Assembly (NCBI GenBank): GCA_001798855.1
Contig: MGQQ01000049.1
Location: forward strand, 1-40,880
Origin: Deltaproteobacteria bacterium RBG_16_49_23
GTDB taxonomy: Bacteria > Desulfobacterota > BSN033 > UBA1163
Length of the DNA stretch: 40,880 nt
Direction: 5' to 3'
Part shown: positions 24,521 to 33,362 of the stretch, piece after piece
How the letters are laid out: the number at the start of each line of letters is the position of its first letter
Position numbering within the stretch: the stretch's first letter is position 1
Translations under genes and position numbers: made by a program
The notes under the pieces: generated by a model
What the model saw: the letters and a program-made list of their open reading frames with translations, nothing else
What the model was told of the DNA's origin: nothing
Databases searched by the model: none

Positions 24521-25681
24521 TTAGAGCGCTCTCAATGCCTCTGTCGGGTCCATCTTCGAGGCATGAATGGCCGGATAGATGCTCGACAGAATCCCGGTCA
24601 GGGCTGAAAGAAAGATGGCTCCAATCGCCAAAGCCGGATCGATCACCCATTTGACGCTCTTCATTCCAAGGAACATCGGCCCGATGAAATGGGAGATGCC
24701 CAGCCCCAGGAGATATCCCGTCACTCCCGCGATCAATCCCACAATCAGAGCCTCCAAAAAGATGATCCTCACAATATGGGATTTCCGGAACCCGATGGCC
24801 CGGAAGATCCCGATCTCCTTCTTCCGTTCATTGACCGATGCCATCATATTGGTAAAGACGATCAGGGCTCCGATGACAAGGACGATGATCGAAATCCCGA
24901 TAGAAAATTTCTTGAAATGATCCAGCGCCTCCATTTTGGTCTGCAGCGTCTGTTTGATGGCCGTCACCTTGGCATGGGGCAACTTCTTTGAAATCTGATT
25001 TACGATCTCTTCGATCGGGCAGGTGTTGCAATAGGCGGATACTTCGATCAGGCTTACCGCCCGAGGCTTATTGAGCGCCTCTTGCACAAAACCCAGATCG
25101 GCAAAGATGAGAAAGTCGTCCTGAGAACCCGTCTCTCCAAGTACTCCTGAAATTCTGACCTTCTTCCCGTTAATCGTTAAGGGATCGTTCGTGCTCTTAA
25201 AAAGCTTTACGGCCAACTCGTTCCCGAGAAGCACCTCCTCATTGTTCTTCGGAATCTCCCCATGGACCTTCCACCATTTCTTCAGTCGGGTCTCTTCTTG
25301 AAAATGAACGCCCATCAGAGGAACTTTTTTCCCCTCGATCTCCACCGTCCCGATGAATTTCGGTGAAATGGCGCTGATGTTCTCCTGGACCTCGATCTGG
25401 CGGATCTTCGCAATATCGGAATCCTTCAGGGCATAGGCATCCATCGTCACCCCTCCGATATTCATCCCGCCATAAGAGAGGGAAAGGTCATCCGATCGGG
25501 GAATGATGAGGATGTTTGCTCCAAATTCATCCAATTTGTTCGAAATATCCTCGTTCATCAAACGGGAAATCGAAACAAGGGAGATCACCGTCGTAATGCC
25601 AATGGTGAGTCCCAGAATGAGAAAAAAGACCTTTCCCTTCCGCCTCCGGAGATTATTGATCGAGATATCTTTCAGTTTCAT
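24521..25681 (-). CDS. FtsX-like ABC transporter permease
   Basis: This 386-residue permease starts at MKLKDISINNLRRRKGK (25681). It has one N-terminal TM helix, a large periplasmic MacB-type domain and three C-terminal TM helices, with ERKKEIGIFRAIGFRKSHI as the coupling region. A CNTC pair sits in the periplasmic domain. The start is 5 bases after the DUF2318 stop, so the genes are coupled. The ATPase-permease-DUF2318 trio resembles the P19/FTR1-associated iron-uptake genes of Campylobacter (Cj1660-1663), but FTR1 and P19 are not in view. Confidence 0.85.
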   Translation of the reverse strand: MKLKDISINNLRRRKGKVFFLILGLTIGITTVISLVSISRLMNEDISNKLDEFGANILIIPRSDDLSLSYGGMNIGGVTMDAYALKDSDIAKIRQIEVQENISAISPKFIGTVEIEGKKVPLMGVHFQEETRLKKWWKVHGEIPKNNEEVLLGNELAVKLFKSTNDPLTINGKKVRISGVLGETGSQDDFLIFADLGFVQEALNKPRAVSLIEVSAYCNTCPIEEIVNQISKKLPHAKVTAIKQTLQTKMEALDHFKKFSIGISIIVLVIGALIVFTNMMASVNERKKEIGIFRAIGFRKSHIVRIIFLEALIVGLIAGVTGYLLGLGISHFIGPMFLGMKSVKWVIDPALAIGAIFLSALTGILSSIYPAIHASKMDPTEALRAL

Positions 25682-25685
25682 ACGT

Positions 25686-26273
25686 TTAAACTCTTGGCTT
25701 CCAATCCAGAACAACCTTCTCGTCGATGACAATCGAATCCTTCTCCAGCGTGTTCGGGATCACCTCCGGAGGGTAATTCATGCATCCACCGCTGATCCCT
25801 TTGAGCGTCTCAAGATTCCATTCGGTATAGCAGGCATTGCACACCATGGATTTGTCCTTGATATGGAAGCGGGTCGATTTGCAGGGCTCGCACATGCTGA
25901 TCGCCGTAACCACTCTTCCTGCCATGGTCAGATAGGCTAACAGCGGTATCTTAAGCCCCTTCCCTTCATATTCGAACCGGACGATCTTCTTCTCCTTGAC
26001 CACATGGACAGGAATCATAATCTTCCCGTTCTCCACCTTTGCCTGGACATCGGTCATCCGGACCGTCTGCCCGCTGTAATCGACCTTGTCGCTCACCTTC
26101 GGTTGTGAGGAAACTTTTGGATTGGCCCCGGTCTTTCCCTGAACAAGCCAGTAGGCAATCCCTCCGAGAGCGATTGCAACGACAACCAGAAGGATGAGCG
26201 ACCATGAAGGTCTCCCCTTCTTTCCTCCTAATACCTTCTCTTTCTTATCTTGAAATGATGAACCTGACTCCAT
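25686..26273 (-). CDS. DUF2318 membrane-anchored metal/heme-type protein
   Basis: This 195-residue protein has a cytoplasmic N-terminus, one TM helix (SLILLVVVAIALGGIAYWL) and a periplasmic domain. The DUF2318 motif is present: CEPCKS, then 16 residues on VCNACYTEW, and a GISGGCMNYPP tail. The paired CxxC suggests a redox or metal site. It is co-transcribed with an FtsX-like permease and ATPase. The family is linked to iron transport by gene neighbourhood; function is unproven. Confidence 0.8.
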   Translation of the reverse strand: MESGSSFQDKKEKVLGGKKGRPSWSLILLVVVAIALGGIAYWLVQGKTGANPKVSSQPKVSDKVDYSGQTVRMTDVQAKVENGKIMIPVHVVKEKKIVRFEYEGKGLKIPLLAYLTMAGRVVTAISMCEPCKSTRFHIKDKSMVCNACYTEWNLETLKGISGGCMNYPPEVIPNTLEKDSIVIDEKVVLDWKPRV

Positions 26274-26346
26274 CTAACCTTCCTTCCTTTCTCCCCCCAA
26301 CCCTCTTTTCCCTCGCCGCCCCCTCAGGGTGGAAGGCAAGGGTAAA

Positions 26347-27351
26347 TTATTCACTCACCATTAATCTCTTGATATCACTTTCTGAGACAGGTGAAACAAA
26401 TAGAGACTGATTCTGATCTTCTTCAAATTTCCTGTAATTTACTTCGACTTTCTCCATTCCTTTGGCCTTGCTGTAGCGGGCTGTAATGGAGGCCCCCCGA
26501 TCTATCTCCGTCACGTCGGCCTCTCCTCTTAGAAGAGAGAGGGGACCGGGATAACGAACTGTTTTCAGCAGGATATCTCCCGCCTGCGAGAAGGTTTCGA
26601 TCTTCTGATTCTCCTCCTCGTTTCTCCCGACCACCAGTTTCGCCTTCGGAGAGAGGCGGAAATGCCTTCCGAACTTCAAAAGATGGACGTCATTGAGAGA
26701 AAATCCGTATCCATGGTCCATCAGATCTCTGATCCGGCGTCCAAAACCCGGATCGGTCAGCAGGCACCCTCCTGCCGGACAGGGATAGTCATGGAGATTG
26801 AACTGTTCGGCCAATTTGATCTGCGGTTTTCTTGATCGTCCCTGGATATTCAGAAGTCTCTTGCGATCTATCCATCCTTCCCTCTCCGGAAGAGTAACCG
26901 GAAGGAATTGAGCCGAGAGGGGGCGCAGAATAAGTCCTTCCAGCCCGGCCTCCTTTTCGATCAGGCGCATGGCATCCCTTCTCTGGGACATGGGCCTCTG
27001 CCCCAATACTTCGCCGGTGACGATGAAAGAGGCTCCTGACTCCTCCATATAAGCTTTCGCTTTCTTCAGCATGAAGATCCGGCAATCGATGCAGGGGTTC
27101 ATGTTCCTTCCGTATCCGTGTCTCGGATTTCTGACCACATCGAGATATTCTTCGGAGACATTGAATACCTTTAACGGGATGCCCAACGTCTCCACCGCCT
27201 TCTGGGAGGCCAGACAGGCGGCTCCCCGGTTCGTGCAGGTGCAGAAGACCGTTATGAAATTGAGGGCCTCCAGCTCAATGCCTTGATCGAGGACCAGCCT
27301 GGCTGCAAGCGTGCTGTCAAGACCTCCGGAAAGGAGTCCGAGCGCCTTCAT
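26347..27351 (-). CDS. PP-loop thiouridylase-like protein with NFACT-R-like C-terminus
   Basis: This 334-residue protein has the PP-loop SGGLDST near residue 8. Cysteines sit in FCTCTN, PCIDCR and CPAGGC, like tRNA-thiolation enzymes of the MnmA/ThiI group. From about residue 230 (HFRLSPKAKLVVGRNEEENQKI...DILLKT...PGPLSLLRG) it resembles the NFACT-R RNA-binding domain, known in fusion with PP-loop proteins. It overlaps larE by 4 bases and is in one operon with mnmA. It probably adenylates and thiolates an RNA base; target unknown. Confidence 0.75.
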   Translation of the reverse strand: MKALGLLSGGLDSTLAARLVLDQGIELEALNFITVFCTCTNRGAACLASQKAVETLGIPLKVFNVSEEYLDVVRNPRHGYGRNMNPCIDCRIFMLKKAKAYMEESGASFIVTGEVLGQRPMSQRRDAMRLIEKEAGLEGLILRPLSAQFLPVTLPEREGWIDRKRLLNIQGRSRKPQIKLAEQFNLHDYPCPAGGCLLTDPGFGRRIRDLMDHGYGFSLNDVHLLKFGRHFRLSPKAKLVVGRNEEENQKIETFSQAGDILLKTVRYPGPLSLLRGEADVTEIDRGASITARYSKAKGMEKVEVNYRKFEEDQNQSLFVSPVSESDIKRLMVSE

Positions 27352-28166
27352 CTCAAAACCTCATTCATCGATCCCGAGCGGAATCCCTGAAGGTCCAGGG
27401 TGATGTAGTGGTAGCCAATCTTCTTCAGATGGGCAACCACTCTCTCCCTGATTTCCTCGTCCAGTAATCTTCCGAACTCTTCCTTGAAGATCTCGATTCT
27501 TGCAAGGTCCTGATAGTGCCGGACCCGGACCTGCTTAAAACCCAATCCGATCAGGAAATCTTCCGCTTCATTCACTCTCTTCAATCCATCTGCCGTAATC
27601 TCCTCCCGGTATGGAAAACGGGAGGCCAGGCAGGCAAACGAAGGCTTATCCCAGGTGGGAAGCCCCAATTTTTTCGAGGCTTCTCTCACATCTTTTTTGG
27701 AAAAGGAGGCTTCGGCAAGAGGGCTCCGGATCCCCAGCTCTCTCACCGCCTTCTTCCCTGGTCGGTAATCCTTCTCATCATCGACGGTTGAACCTTCAAC
27801 GATCGAAGATATGTTCTCCTTCCGGGCCACCGTTTTTAACTCACCGAAGAGCTCTCTTTTGCATAAGTAGCAACGATCAGGTGGATTCTTTGAGAATCCG
27901 TCGATCTCCAATTCGTTTGATTCGATCAGGCGATGGTTCACGCCTATCTCCCGGGCCATCTTCTCCGCTCCCTTTAATTCCCTTTCGGGATAGAGGGGAG
28001 AGAGGGCAGTCACCGCAAGGACATTTTCTGCTCCGAGGGTATCTCTGGCCATCTTGAGAAGGAAGGTGCTATCGACTCCGCCGGAAAATGCCACCAGCAC
28101 CTTTCCCATGGATTGGAAAATTTCTTTTAGTTTTTCAATTTTGGTTTTTAACTCCGAATTCATCAT
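27348..28166 (-). CDS. larE: LarE, ATP-dependent sacrificial sulfur transferase
   Basis: This 272-residue PP-loop protein has SGGVDST near residue 30, DRCYLCKRELF and the sulfur-donating cysteine in SFACLASRFPY. Only one Cys is at this site, as in the sacrificial type, and not the three-Cys [4Fe-4S] type. LarE turns the nicotinic acid mononucleotide derivative into the thiocarboxylate that binds nickel in the NPN cofactor. LarC is encoded 8 kb away on the same strand; LarA and LarB are not seen. Confidence 0.88.
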   Translation of the reverse strand: MMNSELKTKIEKLKEIFQSMGKVLVAFSGGVDSTFLLKMARDTLGAENVLAVTALSPLYPERELKGAEKMAREIGVNHRLIESNELEIDGFSKNPPDRCYLCKRELFGELKTVARKENISSIVEGSTVDDEKDYRPGKKAVRELGIRSPLAEASFSKKDVREASKKLGLPTWDKPSFACLASRFPYREEITADGLKRVNEAEDFLIGLGFKQVRVRHYQDLARIEIFKEEFGRLLDEEIRERVVAHLKKIGYHYITLDLQGFRSGSMNEVLR

Positions 28167-28242
28167 TACAACCTCTTTATACCATATCCGTGTCCGTTCT
28201 TTTTGTCTGCAATTGAAAATTTATTTTATCGTGCATTGCTAA

Positions 28243-28392
28243 TGTAGTGTCTCTAACACTTCTTTACATACTCCGTTCGCCCTGAGCTTGTCGAAGGGTG
28301 AACTATATCGAGGGGTTCCGTTCATGGTTCGATCCCGCGCTTCGCGGGATCGAACCATGAACGGATTGTAAAGCGATTATTGAGACACTACA
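28243..28392. mobile_element. 150-base nested palindrome element (MITE-like)
   Basis: Outer TGTAGTGTCTC (28243-28253) and GAGACACTACA (28382-28392) are perfect inverted repeats, and CTTTACA/TGTAAAG lies inside. The centre (28318-28364) is a 47-base palindrome with 22-base arms and a 3-base loop. A second common repeat (CGCCCTGAGCTTGTCGAAGG) sits in the left half. It lies in the mnmA-larE gap. No ORF. Confidence 0.65.
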
Positions 28393-28420
28393 CTAACTGC
28401 TAATTGACAATTGCTCATTG

Positions 28421-29503
28421 TTAATTGATCACTTCCTTAATCCACCCTCCTCCGAGAACCGTCTCCCCAGCATAAAAGACAGCGGCCTGCCCGGGAGTGA
28501 TGGCTTTCTGCGGGGTTCTAAGATTCACCTCCAGTGCGTCTTCTCCTGTGGGAGAAAGGACGGCTTCTACGCCGGGGTGGCTATATCGGATCTTCACCTT
28601 GCAGGAAACAGGTGAATCATTTTCCTGAGGACGGATCCAGTTGATCGAATGGGCGATGAAGGCATCCCCGTAAACCTCTCTCTCTTCTCCCACAATGACC
28701 GCATCCCTTTCACGGTCTATTCCGATCACATAGAGGGGTTTTCCTTTTGCGAGCCGGAGTCCTCTTCTCTGCCCTATCGTGTAAAAAGGGATCCCCTTAT
28801 GTCTTCCCAGGACATTTCCTTCCCTATCAAGGATGGGTCCTGATGTAATCTCTCCTTTTAACCTCTCGGATAAAAAATAGTGATAGGAGGCTTCGGGAAT
28901 AAAACAGACTTCCTGACTTTCGGGCTTGTCATGGACTCGAAGGCCTGCTTCAAATGCCATCTTCCTCACTTCTTCTTTTCGAAATTCCCCCAGCGGGAAC
29001 AGGGTATGTCTGAGTTGATCCTGTCTGAGGGAGAATAAGACATAAGACTGGTCTTTCTTCCGGTCTGCCCCTCTCTTCAAAAGATACCGGCCGCTCTCCC
29101 CATCGAGTTCCAGCCGTGCATAATGACCGGTGGCGACATGGTCGGCTCCCAATTTCATGGCTCTCTTTAAAAATGATCCGAACTTCAACTTCTCGTTGCA
29201 GAGGATACAGGGATTGGGGGTTCTTCCCTCCCTGTATTCCTTGCAGAAATAATCAATGACCTCCTTCTCAAACTCCTCTTTAAACTGAAAGACATAAAAG
29301 GGGATTTCGAGTTGAAGGGCAACGCGTCTCGCATCCTCCATATCCGAAAAACCGCAACACCGGGTAGAACCGGTCTGGCTGAGGTCCTGTGTTCCGATGC
29401 ACATCGTCGCCCCGACCACTTCGTAGCCCTCTTCCTTGAGAAGCCAGGCCGCAGTGCTTGAATCGACTCCGCCGCTCATCGCCACCACCACTCTTTTCTT
29501 CAT
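28421..29503 (-). CDS. mnmA: MnmA tRNA-specific 2-thiouridylase
   Basis: This is 360 residues, the family length. The PP-loop is AMSGGVDSS, the catalytic cysteines are in NPCILCN and QEVCFIP, and the C-terminal beta-barrel contains TPGQAAVFY. It installs sulfur at position 2 of U34 in Glu, Gln and Lys tRNAs. It is in line with the NIL-ferredoxin and LarE genes, which fits the theme of sulfur transfer. Confidence 0.95.
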   Translation of the reverse strand: MKKRVVVAMSGGVDSSTAAWLLKEEGYEVVGATMCIGTQDLSQTGSTRCCGFSDMEDARRVALQLEIPFYVFQFKEEFEKEVIDYFCKEYREGRTPNPCILCNEKLKFGSFLKRAMKLGADHVATGHYARLELDGESGRYLLKRGADRKKDQSYVLFSLRQDQLRHTLFPLGEFRKEEVRKMAFEAGLRVHDKPESQEVCFIPEASYHYFLSERLKGEITSGPILDREGNVLGRHKGIPFYTIGQRRGLRLAKGKPLYVIGIDRERDAVIVGEEREVYGDAFIAHSINWIRPQENDSPVSCKVKIRYSHPGVEAVLSPTGEDALEVNLRTPQKAITPGQAAVFYAGETVLGGGWIKEVIN

Positions 29504-29554
29504 GCCCGCTCTTTATGACAGAAGCTCGACCCCTTGAATCCTTGAACCCTTCTC

Positions 29555-29962
29555 TTAAAACAGAATCTCCATCGCCTGATAGGGGCAGACCGGAATGCAG
29601 AGCTCGCAGGCAATGCACTTGTCCCGGTTGAAGGAGACCTCCATCGTTTTTCTATTGACGTCCAATGCCTGTGGGTGACAGACGGAAATACAAGCCGTAC
29701 AATGGGTGCAGCGATCCTCATGCCATTTGACATCCTGAGCCAAGGGTTGAGTCTCTATCCCTAGATTTCTCAGATATTGGAATCCAGCTTCCAGCCCTGC
29801 CCTCTTACCAACGATCTCCAGAACAAGCCTTCCCTCCTCTTTAGGTGTGATTCGGGCTCTCAGAATATTGACCGTCAAATCATAATCTTTGACCAGTTTG
29901 GAAATCACCGGTTGATCGACCAGATGGGACGGGTAATTAAAAACCACTCTTTTCTTCTGCAT
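29555..29962 (-). CDS. NIL-domain ferredoxin (homocysteine-forming system partner)
   Basis: This 135-residue protein starts at MQKKRVVFNYPS. An N-terminal NIL domain (about 1-75) is followed by two [4Fe-4S] motifs, CTHCTACISVCHP and CIACELCIPVCP. The longer frame from 29992 adds 10 residues of repeat-derived sequence. In methanogens and sulfate reducers this protein partners the COG1900 (DUF39) sulfurtransferase that makes homocysteine from aspartate semialdehyde. The partner gene is next door. Confidence 0.9.
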   Translation of the reverse strand: MQKKRVVFNYPSHLVDQPVISKLVKDYDLTVNILRARITPKEEGRLVLEIVGKRAGLEAGFQYLRNLGIETQPLAQDVKWHEDRCTHCTACISVCHPQALDVNRKTMEVSFNRDKCIACELCIPVCPYQAMEILF

Positions 29963-29983
29963 GACAACCCCCTTTCCAAAATC

Positions 29984-30062
29984 AATGATCAATGTTCAAT
30001 GGTCAATGGGCAATGGTCATTGATTATTGATAATTGATAATTGACCATTGATCAATGAAAAT
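29984..30062. repeat. CAATGGTCAAT-type repeat
   Basis: Imperfect copies of CAATGGTCAATGG and TTGATTATTGATAATTGA fill the gap between the NIL-ferredoxin and the COG1900 gene. Inverted copies can form an AT-rich stem. No coding signal. Confidence 0.5.
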
Positions 30063-30065
30063 TGG

Positions 30066-31280
30066 TTATTTACTCTTTTTAATGGGTCTCTCCTTCAAGG
30101 GTTTAAAGACAATCCCCGAATCAACGGAGGGGAGCAATTCAACCGGTTGGGTTAAAAAGAACTTTCCTGCCTCGATCCATTCTTTCAGGATCCGGGCAAT
30201 CTCTCCCGCCCTAAGATAGCTGGAAAGACCGGAGGTGGGGACCTCCTTTCCCTGAACCGTTATTTTCCCGCTCTTGAGTTGTCTGTAATTGGCCTCCCCC
30301 AGACTTCCCGGAATGCACTGGGGATAGGATTCGCTGTAGTCCACGATCTGTGCCCAGATCTCCTCATCCTTGACCATCGAATGCCGTAGAATTTCTTCAT
30401 TCAGGATAGGAATGGGAACGCCAATTCCTACGGTGAGCGTGACTCCGTACCCTGTGAATGAAGTCCCTCTGAGCCATTTCGGACTCATCATCTTGAGGTC
30501 TCCTTTGACAGCGAGCGTCCCAGCCGTCATTTTAGGGACGCCGTTTTCCGTCCTTGCCACTCCGGGATTATGTTGCGTGCCGCTTCCCACAACGTATCCG
30601 ACACCTCCGCCCAGAAAGATCCTCGTGCCGATGCCGATCGTTTTATAATAGGGATCATTGAGAAGAGGGCTTAACTGACCTGCGTTGCAGTAATTGGCAT
30701 TTCCCAGTTTGGGCTGGATAACCCCCATATAGGTGTAGATCATCCGGTCTGAAAGATTGACCGCCACATTATAATTTTGATAGGCATTCCTCATATTGAA
30801 CAGAACAGCTTCATTCATATCCTTCAGGGAGATATCCGTTTCCAGCGTTTTCCGTGGATAGCAGTCCGTCCCATAAGCCGTTGCGCTCAGACGGACATCC
30901 TTTCCCGCAACCAGTTCCTCGATGACATGGGCTCCTCCGTAAGAAAACTTCCCCGGGTAGATCTTATTTCTGGGGTCATCCTCAGCCATCGCCGTTGCCC
31001 CCAGGAAAAAGTCGACTGCGGCGAATCCCGTATAGACCGGAATATCATTGAGGAAGGTCTTTCCTCCCCCCAGTTTAATCCTCGGTTTCGAGTGGCCGAC
31101 ATTGAAATAGGCCCCTGAGGAGCACATCGGGCCGAAGGTCCCTGTGGTCACTACATCCACCTCTTGTGCTGTCTTTTTGGCTCCCTTTTCAGCGGCATAA
31201 TCGATAATCTCTTCAGCTGTAAGAACAACCGCCTTTCCTTTCCTGATCTTCTCGTTTATCTCCTCAATGGTTTTAACCAT
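30066..31280 (-). CDS. L-aspartate-semialdehyde sulfurtransferase (COG1900/DUF39, homocysteine biosynthesis)
   Basis: This 404-residue HcyBio family protein has the conserved FGPMCSSGAYFN (with the family cysteine) near residue 50, TAYGTDCYPRK near 140 and IFLGGGVGYVVGSGTQHNPG near 220. The ATG at 31280 has GGAGGGAAGA at the right distance; an upstream TTG would use this site as code. It replaces the O-acyl-homoserine route in anaerobes. It lies between CysK and the ferredoxin partner, so cysteine and homocysteine synthesis are encoded together. Confidence 0.9.
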   Translation of the reverse strand: MVKTIEEINEKIRKGKAVVLTAEEIIDYAAEKGAKKTAQEVDVVTTGTFGPMCSSGAYFNVGHSKPRIKLGGGKTFLNDIPVYTGFAAVDFFLGATAMAEDDPRNKIYPGKFSYGGAHVIEELVAGKDVRLSATAYGTDCYPRKTLETDISLKDMNEAVLFNMRNAYQNYNVAVNLSDRMIYTYMGVIQPKLGNANYCNAGQLSPLLNDPYYKTIGIGTRIFLGGGVGYVVGSGTQHNPGVARTENGVPKMTAGTLAVKGDLKMMSPKWLRGTSFTGYGVTLTVGIGVPIPILNEEILRHSMVKDEEIWAQIVDYSESYPQCIPGSLGEANYRQLKSGKITVQGKEVPTSGLSSYLRAGEIARILKEWIEAGKFFLTQPVELLPSVDSGIVFKPLKERPIKKSK

Positions 31281-31364
31281 TTCTTCCCTCCTCAAATTAG
31301 CTTATGGCATATCGCGTATAGCCTATTGTTAGTAGTGTCTTGTTTTATAGAGGATAGCTCATGA

Positions 31365-31540
31365 TTTTTAACCATCAGCTATCAGCTATCTGCTAATTGT
31401 TCCCCTCACGGGGTGATACATGATCCATAACATATCACCACCCCCTCTGATTCATTTCAGATTGCGGATTTCAGATTGCAGATTGAAAAACCATTTTCCC
31501 ATCGTTCCAGTATTCCATCATTCCAATATTCCAGAATCTT
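31365..31540. repeat. Repeat-rich gap between cysK and the homocysteine gene
   Basis: The gap from 31281 to 31540 holds an AACCATCAGCTATCAGCTATC run, a hairpin GGTGAT...ATCACC near 31410-31433, a CAGATTGC repeat and an ATTCCAGTATTCCATC tract related to 4860-4924. The GGGGTGAT hairpin may end the cysK transcript. No gene or known riboswitch is apparent. Confidence 0.45.
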
Positions 31541-32473
31541 CTATTTCAGTTCATTAAACGGCCAGGCGCTGATGTATCGCTCCCCGGTATCGGGAAGGAT
31601 GACGACGATCATCTTGCCCTTGCTCTCAGGCCTCTTGGCCACCTCGACCGCCGTCCAGGCTGCTGCACCGGAGGAGATCCCTGCAAGCACACCTTCTTCC
31701 TGGGCCAATCTTTTTGTAAACGATCCGGCGTTCTCATTCGATACTCTGATCACTTCATCCACCAGATCCATCCGGAGCACCTCCGGAATGAAACCTGCTC
31801 CAATCCCCTGTATCTTGTGCGGTCCGGGTCTTCCTCCGGAGAGCACGGGAGAGCTTTCCGGCTCAACGGCAATGGTCCTCAATTCCGGTTTTTTCCCCTT
31901 GATGAACTCTGAAATTCCCGTGATCGTTCCACCGGTTCCAACGCCTGCCACCAGAATGTCGATCTTTCCATCCGTATCCTCCCAGATCTCCACGGCTGTT
32001 GTCTTCTTATGGACCTCCGGGTTGGCAGGATTCCTGAACTGCTGGGGGATAAAATACCGGGATTCCGTACGGGCCATCTCCTCCGCCTTTTTCACCGCTC
32101 CGGTCATTCCCTCATTCCCCGGGGTCAGGATGACCTCAGCACCGAACATCCTGAGGAGATGGACCCTCTCCTCGGACATGGTGTCAGGCATCGTCAAAAC
32201 CAACGGGTATCCCTTTGATGCACAGACAAAGGCTAAGGCAATCCCCGTATTCCCGCTGGTGGGTTCCAAAATAATGGTCTCCTTCCGGATCAGTCCGGCT
32301 CTCTCTGCGGCATCAATCATTGAAACACCGATGCGGTCCTTGACGCTACTGCATGGATTGAACGACTCCAGCTTTGCCACGACCTCCCCCTGACAGCCTT
32401 CTGTCATCCGGTTCAATCTTAATAAAGGAGTGTGACCTACCAGTTCGGAAATAGAGCGAGCTATTTTAGCCAC
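31541..32473 (-). CDS. cysK: Cysteine synthase A (O-acetylserine sulfhydrylase)
   Basis: This 310-residue PLP enzyme has the PLP lysine in [11 protein letters not shown], the [13 protein letters not shown] substrate loop and the phosphate-binding [10 protein letters not shown]. It starts at GTG with AGGAG upstream. It converts O-acetylserine and sulfide to cysteine, and feeds the sulfur used by the downstream thiolation genes. Confidence 0.93.
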   Translation of the reverse strand: MAKIARSISELVGHTPLLRLNRMTEGCQGEVVAKLESFNPCSSVKDRIGVSMIDAAERAGLIRKETIILEPTSGNTGIALAFVCASKGYPLVLTMPDTMSEERVHLLRMFGAEVILTPGNEGMTGAVKKAEEMARTESRYFIPQQFRNPANPEVHKKTTAVEIWEDTDGKIDILVAGVGTGGTITGISEFIKGKKPELRTIAVEPESSPVLSGGRPGPHKIQGIGAGFIPEVLRMDLVDEVIRVSNENAGSFTKRLAQEEGVLAGISSGAAAWTAVEVAKRPESKGKMIVVILPDTGERYISAWPFNELK

Positions 32474-32507
32474 TTTATTCTCCTATAAAAATACGAGCTT
32501 CTGATTT

Positions 32508-32745
32508 CGCCTGCCTTCGCCGAAGCGGCTACGCGCAGGCAGGTGCTTCGGATTTAATATTTTGTATCAATTTTTCACTTTTAAAAAGGTTATCTAATCC
32601 CCCTTCATCCCCCTTTGTCAAAAGGGGGAAATATTTTCTCCTCCCTTTGGTCTCCGACCCAGAGCGGTCTCCGACCCGGAGGGCAAAGGGAGGTGGGGAG
32701 GGATTTTATAAGATTTATTTCATACCGATAATTTGATAAAATATT
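32508..32745. repeat. Double-hairpin repeat, copy 3 (reversed) plus CCTGCC palindrome
   Basis: This 278-base gap holds a GCCTGCC..GGCAGG palindrome (32508-32541) and then a reversed copy of the MITE-like element. It has TCATCCCCCTTTG/CAAAAGGGGG hairpins and GGCAAAGGGAGG near the end. It contains an additional tandem TCTCCGACCC repeat (32650-32680) absent in the other copies. Confidence 0.55.
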
Positions 32746-32751
32746 TTAAAA

Positions 32752-33195
32752 TTATATTTGGTACATTGGAGGGGTCTTCCCCTCTTTCTCCCTTTTTCGA
32801 TTCACCATCTCTTCAAAGGTGACAGAACTGAAAATCTTATGGATCGCCTCAGAAGCCTCCTTCCAGATTTCCCGGGTTACACATAAATCAGCTTTTCGGC
32901 ATTCTTTCGGATCTCTTAAGCATTCAAGCAATTGGATTGCTCCATCCAGGATTTCGACCACATCATTGAGACAGATTTCCGAAGGCGGTTTGGCTAAGGA
33001 ATAGCCTCCCTTCGAACCACGTATCGATTTCACCAGGCCGGCTGTCCTCAGCGGGATGATGACCTGCTCGAGATACTTCAAAGAGATATCCTCCTTCCCT
33101 GCAATCTCTTTCAAATCAACAGGCCCCTCTCCATAACGGGACGCAAGCTCGAGCATAGCCCTTGCCCCATATCTAATTTTAGTTGAAATTCTCAT
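32752..33195 (-). CDS. Rrf2-family regulator with IscR-like cysteines
   Basis: This 147-residue winged-helix regulator has an RGSKGGYSLAKPP wing and a DISLKYLEQVIIPLR recognition helix. C92, C99 and C105 (LLECLRDPKECRKADLC) match the IscR cluster ligands C92, C98 and C104, with one extra residue in the first spacing. It likely carries a [2Fe-2S] cluster and senses iron-sulfur or cysteine status. It precedes cysK, as in the CymR/IscR-type sulfur regulons. A promoter with an internal palindrome lies upstream. Confidence 0.88.
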   Translation of the reverse strand: MRISTKIRYGARAMLELASRYGEGPVDLKEIAGKEDISLKYLEQVIIPLRTAGLVKSIRGSKGGYSLAKPPSEICLNDVVEILDGAIQLLECLRDPKECRKADLCVTREIWKEASEAIHKIFSSVTFEEMVNRKREKEGKTPPMYQI

Positions 33196-33233
33196 GGGTT
33201 ATAAATCTATACTTTTTCGATAGGAATTTGCAT

Positions 33234-33263
33234 TTTATAACTTACCCAATTGTGGGCTGTCAA
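33234..33263 (-). promoter_or_regulatory. Promoter with palindrome for the Rrf2 regulator
   Basis: On the - strand TTGACA (33263-33258), an 18-base spacer and TATAAA (33239-33234) lie about 40 bases before the ATG. The spacer holds CCCACAATTGGG (33256-33245), with CCCA/TGGG half-sites. A dimer bound there would block the promoter, so autoregulation is likely. Confidence 0.6.
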
Positions 33264-33362
33264 GGGATGACAGGAAAAATCATTAAAACCCCGGAAAATC
33301 TTGCTGAAGGATTACGGATAGGCAGGGCTATGAAAAACCGTGGATAATAGCTGAAGCAAACT

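Noticed and set aside
28243-28392. CRISPR-like or terminator interpretation of the palindrome
   Set aside because: There is a single unit with no spacers or repeats in series, and no T-run; an inserted palindromic element fits better.
31281-31540. SAM or T-box riboswitch before the homocysteine gene
   Set aside because: No conserved core was recognised; the gap consists of short dispersed repeats and one simple hairpin.
31476-32393. 305-codon + strand ORF opposite cysK
   Set aside because: It is antisense to cysK, which has complete active-site motifs. The product is a low-complexity Ser/Pro/Thr-rich shadow.
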